Assembly: GCF_000204055.1 (NCBI RefSeq) | Contig: NW_006768833.1 | Coordinates: forward strand, 221,685-285,684 | DNA: 64,000 nt | DNA from: Melampsora larici-populina 98AG31 | Taxonomy: Eukaryota > Basidiomycota > Pucciniomycetes > Pucciniales > Melampsoraceae | Reading direction: 5' to 3' | Shown here: piece by piece, positions 57,944 through 64,000 of the stretch | Numbering within the stretch: position 1 is the first letter of the stretch | How the letters are laid out: the number at the start of each line of letters is the position of its first letter | Translations under genes and position numbers: made by a program | The notes under the pieces: model-generated | The model's input: only the letters and a program-made list of their open reading frames with translations | Databases searched by the model: none | Told to the model about the DNA's origin: nothing

Positions 57944-59044
57944 TCAATCCATTTCTTTCTTTTCTATCTTTCCCTCATCTTTCTTTAACTCCGTCTTCAT
58001 TTCTTTCCATATATACGTAGCGTCTTTTACATCGTCTTCCGAGTACTTCCTTAGATATAGCTGGTAAGCTTTCGATTTCCACCTCCCTAATCTCATTATA
58101 TCTTCTAGTGGTTGTGCATTGTTCCACTTAAACGTCGCTCCTCCAACTCTAAAGGAGTGACCAGATAGCTGATTTTTCCCGTCATACTTTTTCCATACCT
58201 TCCGGTAGATACTCATTGCTACCAATTTCGTTAGAACCTCAAGTTTTCCTTTTGTATAGTATGAGAACGCTGGGAGGTGTATCAAAGGGGTTGTTGATTC
58301 ATCCAACAGTCTCTTCATTGCTGCCCATGGACAGAGGAGCGAGGGTATTCTGTCCAATTGGATCCATTGTACTTCTCCCGGTTGGGCCGTCTTCGCTTGA
58401 TATAGAGCTATCTTCATGTAAGTGTTGCCACTATCTGGTAAGATGTCTTTAAATGCTATTAATCTCTTCATTTTATCATCTGACACTAATTCACCCAGTC
58501 TAGCCATTCCCCAAAACGCCACCAACGCTACAGTCAACGCTATCCTCTCTCTTTGGTCGCCTATTGATAATTCAGTTGCTAGTTCCGCCAAATGCCTCAA
58601 TTGAACGGGTTGCTTCACTTTCATTTGACTGGCGTTTCTTTCTTTCTCTCTCGCGTCCGCTATGCTTGACGCCTTCAACAACAGCTTCACCGTCTTGTCG
58701 TTTTCAGTTGGGAATGGCAAATTGTGGAATAGATGCCACGATCGAATGCCGGTTATGTATTTCGTCAGTGTTTTGGCTGAGATCTTATGTTCTTCCTTCA
58801 TTTCCTCTAGTTTCCCGTCTTCTTCCAAGTCCATATGACATTGTCTTCCCGCCCAAACCACAAACTGCCACAACCGGTCTTCGTCTAAAGGTAAGAGTTG
58901 TTTCCGTTGGATGTTCATTGCTTCTCCAAACCGTTCCAACTTCGCCATTGCAGTACTATAATTTTCTGACGTTGCCTTTGTCCAACTCCCACTTAATAAC
59001 CTGACTTTTACTTTATCGTTTCTCCAATCGAAGTTCCTAAACAC
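57944..59044 (-). CDS. Tyrosine recombinase of the YR retrotransposon
   Basis: This open frame of 366 codons has no ATG at its 5' end. It is open a little further upstream, after a TAA, and the first in-frame Met is about residue 33. Expression may therefore depend on frameshifting, read-through or splicing from the RT frame. Counting from 59044, the catalytic set is Arg182 (GMARLGEL), His296 and Arg299 (GHSFRVGGA), Trp322 (GRWKSK) and a Tyr at about 330 (YQLYLRKY). An N-terminal SAM-like DNA-binding region precedes it (SENYSTAMAKLERF). The enzyme would integrate a circular DNA intermediate by site-specific recombination. All key residues are intact. Confidence 0.9.
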   Translation of the reverse strand: MFRNFDWRNDKVKVRLLSGSWTKATSENYSTAMAKLERFGEAMNIQRKQLLPLDEDRLWQFVVWAGRQCHMDLEEDGKLEEMKEEHKISAKTLTKYITGIRSWHLFHNLPFPTENDKTVKLLLKASSIADAREKERNASQMKVKQPVQLRHLAELATELSIGDQRERIALTVALVAFWGMARLGELVSDDKMKRLIAFKDILPDSGNTYMKIALYQAKTAQPGEVQWIQLDRIPSLLCPWAAMKRLLDESTTPLIHLPAFSYYTKGKLEVLTKLVAMSIYRKVWKKYDGKNQLSGHSFRVGGATFKWNNAQPLEDIMRLGRWKSKAYQLYLRKYSEDDVKDATYIWKEMKTELKKDEGKIEKKEMD

Positions 59045-59198
59045 ACATCCGTAAACATAAGCGTTCGTCAGTTTTTAGGTCTTTCTTATTTCCTTGTTTT
59101 CCCAATTCGGTTGCTGCCTTTTTTTTTTTTTTTCCACTTACCCTTCTACATCTTTTAAGAAATATTGAATTTTCTTCTGATTAATCACCATGATTGTG

Positions 59199-61142
59199 TC
59201 AGTTCCTCTCTAATACTTCTCTCAAATCGTTAGGTATGGTGATTATGATTTCTGACCGTTCTTCGCCTTCTTCTCGTATGCCTCTAGATAAATTGTCGGC
59301 TTTATTTTCTCCGGATGATACCCTCTTAGCGACGATGTTGCACTCCAACCTCCTCAATTCGCGTTGAATGTACTTCCACTCTTCGTTTACCAGTCGGTTT
59401 CTCGATTTATGTTTCTTTATCACTGCTTCTGTAGTGGTATTGTCGGTATAAACGATGAAGGATCTGCCTTTGGTTGGTAGCAGTCGTTCCAGTACCAGAA
59501 GGCCTAATCAGACAGCCACAGTTTCTATCCAAGCTATGTCGCGGGCTTTGCTTCCTTGTGACAGTCCTTGTGTTTTCCAGTTTTCGAGGAGCTTTGTTCG
59601 ACTCCACCTTTTGCCAATTCGGATTCCGATTCCAAATCCAGTACTTGCGTCTCCTACCCACTGAACTTCTGTTGGTTCTACATCTGGTTTCAGCTGCAGC
59701 GCTTTAAATTCTTGTAAGTTCATTTTCCATTCCCGTAATTCATCCTTCACTCCTTCTGGTAACATTCTCTTAGCATTAACGTTGAACCACTCTTTATTGA
59801 ATTTATATATATTCCATAGGTAGCATTTCAATTGTGGGAGTATATATGTCATATGGCTTAATTGGCCTACCATTTTTTCTATCTCTTTCTTTGAACAGCC
59901 ATTTTCTCTTCCCAGTAAGTCGTTTAATTTATCTATTCTCTCTTGCTTTTTCTCCTCCGGTAATCTAACGGTTTTTGTTGTTCCATTCCAAATAAAACCT
60001 AGGTATTTTTGTTCTTCCAACCAGTCTTCAAATTTTTCAGTATTGGATTGTACTCCCATCGCTTTACTAACTTGAATAACATCTGCCATGTTTGTCGTGT
60101 CTTCCAGCTTTTTGACGAATAAATTATCGTCCACCCACCTGAATACCCTTTCTACTTTGAATAGTTTCATTATAATATCCTTCCATGCATCCGCCATCCA
60201 ACCAAAAGTACCACACCCAGCTACTCCGCCAAAGGGTATTCGTGTGTCTATCCATATATTACCGTGAAAGTCTTTTATGGTTAGGTATTTCCATTGGGAT
60301 TGATGTGTGGGTCCTTGCCTGTAAGCTTTCAACCAATCTACTATTGCTAGTAATAATTTGACTTCCATGTTGTTCTTGAAGTATTCTGCTACTTCATTAA
60401 AATCATCCCAGGTTGTCGCAAAGTCATTCTTATCGACAAAGGAATTAACGGACGGAATCAGGTCATCATCGGAATTGTATTGTAAGTCTTTTATAAATTC
60501 ACTGGCACCGTCAGATTTCTTCCTTTCTCTTGCTTCTTCTTCGTCTGATTCATCATCAGAACTTTCTACCTCCTTCTTCTTATATCAAATTTGATGTCTC
60601 TCTCTAGGGTACGACAAGTCATTAATCATCCTCAAAGACCCGTCGTTATTCGTAACGCTCCCCATTGGATTGGATCGAAAGAAACCCCATCTTTCAGAAA
60701 CTGCTTCGTGAGTAAATGGACCGTATATCCTTCCCAGCTTCCTTTCTTTATACAGGTTCTTCATGATCTTGTCCTGTACTAATTTGGCTGATTTATGATT
60801 TTCAGGCGTGAACCATTTCCTCTCTCCTAAAGTATGTTGAGGTATACCTTGGTTAAATCCATTGTTGATTCCTAACCAGACTTTGTTCCATTTTTCTTCC
60901 AGACCGCAGTCTTTTAGTAACAATCTCCATTCCTCTTTATGCATCTCACACTTTACTTCCACCGGCCACATATTTTCAGCTGTCGGATCTTTAAGCTCAT
61001 ATTCATCATCTCTTCCACTCTGGTCTTCAGTACGGGCGGCAAATTCGGCAAATTCATCTCTCATTGTGATATCTCGGTCATGATTCAAAACAACATTCAA
61101 GCTAAATTTCACGCAAACACAACGGTCGTATAGATAAAGCAA
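59199..61142 (-). pseudogene. RT-RNase H of the YR retrotransposon, two in-frame TGA codons
   Basis: A single minus-strand frame runs 61142-59199 and is interrupted only by TGA at 60587-60585 and 59510-59508. A likely start is the ATG near 61064 (MRDEFAEF). The N-terminal part (GPFTHEAVSERWGFFRSNP, DGSLRMINDLSYP) is the RT finger region. After the first TGA come an acidic linker and the palm with RIPFGGVAGCGTF and the catalytic VFRWVDDNLFVK. RNase H follows as VGDASTGFGIGI, then the second TGA, then VYTDNTTTEAVI and ENKADNLSRG. No frameshift is present. The element is either recently inactivated or, less likely, uses read-through. Confidence 0.88.
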
Positions 61143-61318
61143 TGCTTACATCAGTTACGTTCACAAAACAATTTGTTCAATTTTAATGAAAAAGGCACAA
61201 AGAGAGAATCAAAAAATAAAAACCAAAGACATCAAGGAGAAAAAGAAAAAAAAATATTGTAAAGGCCAGTTCTTTAATCTCCTCATCCGTGTTTCACACA
61301 ATCTATTTTTCTAACACA

Positions 61319-61352
<34 letters not shown>

Positions 61353-61387
61353 GGGGAAATACTTGATAACATCTCATTCGATTCAAC

Positions 61388-62788
61388 TTACTTTGATCCT
61401 GATGCTGCAGGTGGACCACTCGGTTTGTTTTGACTATTGCTCCGTACTGCCATGTTTTTATTGAAGCTCCCATAACCTATCACAGGTCTCTCATTATTTT
61501 GATTTGAAAAACTTCCACCCTGGTTTGCAAAGTTTCCGTTTTGGTTCATGAAACCTCCTCTACCGCTTCCGTTTCCGTTGAAGTTATTAAAGTGATTTCC
61601 TCTTCCTCCTGCGTAATTTCCTCTTTCTCCGTGATAATTATGGTAAGGGTGATTATTCATGTTACGATGTTGGTTATTGAAATTTGAATTAGCAAAATAG
61701 TTTTGATTATTTGACATATGTTGGTTATTTTGTCTATTTCTTTGATAGTTTGGATCGAAGAAGTTTCCTTTATAGCCACCTCTTACGTTTCTCATTGCAC
61801 CACTCAAAGTTCCAACTGACTGATTACTTGAATTCTGGTTCCAAACGTTTCTAGTACGCCCAGTTATAATTTCTGCTTGCGCATCTATCATCGCTCCAGC
61901 CGAGTCCCAAGGAGCAGTTGCTGAGTAAACCAAGCCATCTGTTGGACACACGTTTTGCATAGGTCCTCCTAAGACGTAAGGGTTGTCATCATAATCATAG
62001 TCACCGAAGTTTTTCGAGTCTTTCTCGGCTTGATCAGCTAACTTCTTGTTCAGCGTTCCTACGTCAGCCATTGAACCGCATTCTAATCGGTTTTCCCATA
62101 CATTCCTTCTATGAGTTATGTCATAACGCATTGCTGGTGGCCACTTCCCGTAGCAATCGATTTGGATTTGGAGTACATTGTTCCGGTGTGCGATTAGTCT
62201 AGGTGCTATTGGTGAGTTCTTTTGTCCATCTAATATATCATATTTCATCTCGTGATATTTCACCATTAAGTTGTATCTTATTGACCATTCAGCAAATGTT
62301 AATCTATACTCGTTTAAGACCGGTGAACCAATATATGGGATAACGTCTGAGCTACAGCTAGTCGGTTTGGCACGCCTCGATCTCATGAAATTTGCGTCTT
62401 TCAACAACCACTTCGGACAAAAGATAGAAACTGGGACATGCATCGTCTTATTTATCATCAATTCATGCCAGTAGGCGGATAAGGCGGTCATATTGTGAGC
62501 TGTTTCTTCTCCTATCTTCATCACCGTATTAACATCTTTCTTCTTTCCTTGCTCCTTGGGGGTCTCAGATTTCGATGTCGGAACTTCGTCGTTAACTGCA
62601 CTAAAATCTAAGTCGTGTAACTCGATTTCCCACTGGTCTGTATCATATTTAATACACCACTTTTCATATTCTTGATTTAACAGATTAAATTGTATCAAAT
62701 TACTATTCAATGCAGCTAATCTCAAATTATCTACCCATTTTCTGTGCGTTAATTGTAAGAAAGATGAATTATCGGACGTCTGGTTCAC
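61388..62788 (-). CDS. Gag-like protein of the YR retrotransposon
   Basis: This open frame of 466 codons is upstream of and on the same strand as RT. It has no ATG at its 5' end. The frame is open to 62826 and the first Met lies about residue 91, so an upstream spliced start or decay of the start is possible. The N-terminal two thirds is a globular, Trp/Tyr-containing domain (EWSIRYNLMVKYHEMKYD, RRNVWENRLECGS). The C-terminal third is a low-complexity Asn/Gly/Gln/Phe-rich tail with RGG-like units, probably binding RNA. No CCHC knuckle was found. The identity as gag comes from position and composition. Confidence 0.7.
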   Translation of the reverse strand: MNQTSDNSSFLQLTHRKWVDNLRLAALNSNLIQFNLLNQEYEKWCIKYDTDQWEIELHDLDFSAVNDEVPTSKSETPKEQGKKKDVNTVMKIGEETAHNMTALSAYWHELMINKTMHVPVSIFCPKWLLKDANFMRSRRAKPTSCSSDVIPYIGSPVLNEYRLTFAEWSIRYNLMVKYHEMKYDILDGQKNSPIAPRLIAHRNNVLQIQIDCYGKWPPAMRYDITHRRNVWENRLECGSMADVGTLNKKLADQAEKDSKNFGDYDYDDNPYVLGGPMQNVCPTDGLVYSATAPWDSAGAMIDAQAEIITGRTRNVWNQNSSNQSVGTLSGAMRNVRGGYKGNFFDPNYQRNRQNNQHMSNNQNYFANSNFNNQHRNMNNHPYHNYHGERGNYAGGRGNHFNNFNGNGSGRGGFMNQNGNFANQGGSFSNQNNERPVIGYGSFNKNMAVRSNSQNKPSGPPAASGSK

Positions 62789-62884
62789 TCTTCCTATACA
62801 TTTCCAACAACGATCACGTATAAGAACCTATTGTCAGTATCATTCTTTTTAAATCTTTTCCTCTTTTTTTTTTTTTTTTTTCTG

Positions 62885-63030
62885 TGTTGAGTCAATCTAC
62901 TTGAGATTTCCTTGTCCAGTTTTAGATTCATCTTTGTTGGGTCAATCTGCAGTGCAGATTTCCTTGTTCAGATATATTCATATTATCTTTGTTGGGTCAA
63001 TCAGATACTGATTTCCTTGTTCAGATATTA
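62885..63030. repeat. Tandem repeat, unit about 50 bp, three copies
   Basis: Three diverged units share the pattern TTG(A/T)GTTGGGTCAATC...GATTTCCTTGT(T/C)CAG, with starts near 62888, 62938 and 62988. A poly-T run (about 62863-62882) precedes them. They lie immediately 5' of the gag frame and may belong to the leader of the YR element. Confidence 0.75.
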
Positions 63031-64000
63031 TAGCAGTTTCCATTCTCAATGCTCTGATGGATAAATTGTGGTCTTGACTTTTATCATACGAAATGGACTT
63101 TGGAAAAAAAGGGAATTTGAAAAAGGAGAAAGAAGGAAAGATAGAAAGGTGATAAAGAAAAATAGAAAGGGTGATAAAAGGGGCTGATCTCGCCGCATAC
63201 TAACCTAGTCCTGTCATGGTTCCTTGTACGTTGTGGTGATCAATTTATGGGATCAATTAAAAAATTCACAATTACCAGTTTACCAGTTTATCAGCAGGAT
63301 TCAGCAGGAAAGAAAATCAAAATGGAGGTTTTTGATCAATTGAAGCTCTTGTAGGCTTATGTATTGGTCATTAGGTCAACATTACATCATTTTATTTCAC
63401 ATTATATATTAAGATCATTATAGTTTACTTACAAATTTATTACAAAAAGAAAGAAAGAAAAAAAACATAAGAAAAATTCGAAATTATAGGTATAAAGGGT
63501 GGAAAATGGTTTTTAGGTTAGTAAAAATAAAGTTATGGGTATTATGAGGTTAGAATATGAAAGAACAACATTATATGATACTATGACAATTTTAATCTTC
63601 AAGGTTGATAAGTAGTAACAGAAGTTATTAGGAATAAAGCACTTTTTCGAAGTTGGTAAACAAGAGGTACACGTGTAGTTTGGTTGTGTAATAGTGGTAG
63701 TGATGGAATTTAAGGTTGCCAAGAGGATTTTCCGGGATTTTTAAGGCTATAGATGATGATGTAATATTACATGAGCAAGAAAGGCTTAGTAGTAGCTGTG
63801 AAAAGTGAAGAAAATGGGTGAAATTCGTGGAAAATGGAGGTTTTCAGCTAATTACATATGTCAAATGACGTCAGAATAGGATGGTAGATGGCTCATTCAG
63901 CGCAGAAGAGTGGATTACCATAATTGACCAATCTTTAAAATCATTTAGTAACAAGAGGTGGTATGAAAAAAAGGTCTTAAGGGCAAATAAAGAATTGGTG
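63031..64000. other. Right end of window, no gene recognised
   Basis: This AT-rich sequence has only short frames on either strand. No peroxidase exon 4-19 homology is found, so the missing part of copy C is not here. No match to the 56877-57146 segment, which would identify the 5' terminal repeat of the YR element, was seen. Confidence 0.5.

Larger units (their letters stand above)
56595..62830 (-). mobile_element. Tyrosine-recombinase retrotransposon (Ngaro/PAT-like)
   Basis: On the minus strand, in order, come a gag-like ORF (62788-61388), RT-RNase H (61142-59199) and a tyrosine recombinase (59044-57944), without an aspartic protease or DDE integrase. That is the diagnostic content of DIRS-order elements. 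At the 3' end a repeat of about 281 bp occurs twice in direct orientation (57147-57620 and 56595-56876) around a unique segment of about 270 bp. This resembles the B1-A2-B2 part of split direct repeats of Ngaro/PAT elements. I do not see the expected A1 copy at the 5' end, so the 5' boundary (placed at the end of the gag frame) is uncertain and may lie outside the window. No target duplication is expected. Confidence 0.8.

Noticed and set aside
1..64000. CRISPR arrays, bacterial operons or riboswitches
   Set aside because: Spliceosomal introns, an intron-containing tRNA and eukaryotic transposons show this is nuclear fungal DNA. No regularly spaced short repeats were found.

Overview
This window looks like a gene-sparse, transposon-rich stretch of a basidiomycete genome, most likely a rust fungus (Pucciniales, Melampsora-like). 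That assignment is inference. It rests on AT-rich DNA, genes cut by many short GT-AG introns, a tRNA with a canonical intron, a fungal-type KH/PCBP protein, an aryl-alcohol-dehydrogenase-type reductase and heme-thiolate peroxidase (peroxygenase) paralogs. I built exon structures by hand from splice signals and frame continuity, with no transcript or database support.

Left half (1-38 kb). Host genes stand as islands in decayed non-coding DNA: a 7-exon MIT-domain protein (3.1-7.6 kb, +), a 9-exon aldo/keto reductase (12.9-14.9 kb, +), a three-KH RNA-binding protein (16.1-17.5 kb, -), an intron-containing tRNA-Pro(AGG) (18.1 kb, -), deoxyribose-phosphate aldolase (18.3-19.2 kb, +), a kinesin-7-like motor (27.7-30.9 kb, +), an unknown basic protein (31.7-33.2 kb, -), an unknown coiled-coil protein (34.8-36.6 kb, +) and a possible single-pass membrane protein (37.4-38.0 kb, +). 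Between them lie several TIR elements with recognisable target-site duplications, a decayed Ty3/gypsy pol interrupted by a MITE, a probable solo LTR, and a 2.5-kb TIR element (21.1-23.7 kb) that appears to carry fragments of host genes.

Right half (38-64 kb). This is a tandem cluster of three paralogous secreted heme-thiolate peroxidase genes (copies A, B, C) that transposons have opened up. A and B are intact 19-exon genes. Both require an apparent one-nucleotide exon followed by a four-nucleotide exon to keep frame. Copy C has only three exons left: its promoter carries a long-TIR element that itself holds a seemingly intact hAT transposon (8-bp TSD), and its third intron is cut by a tyrosine-recombinase retrotransposon (gag, RT-RNase H, YR, all on the minus strand) with split direct repeats at its 3' end. 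One of those repeats carries a TA-flanked MITE, while the other preserves the empty site.

The host genes are not functionally linked. The coherent stories are the peroxidase family and the ordered, nested transposon insertions that can be read from TSDs and empty sites.
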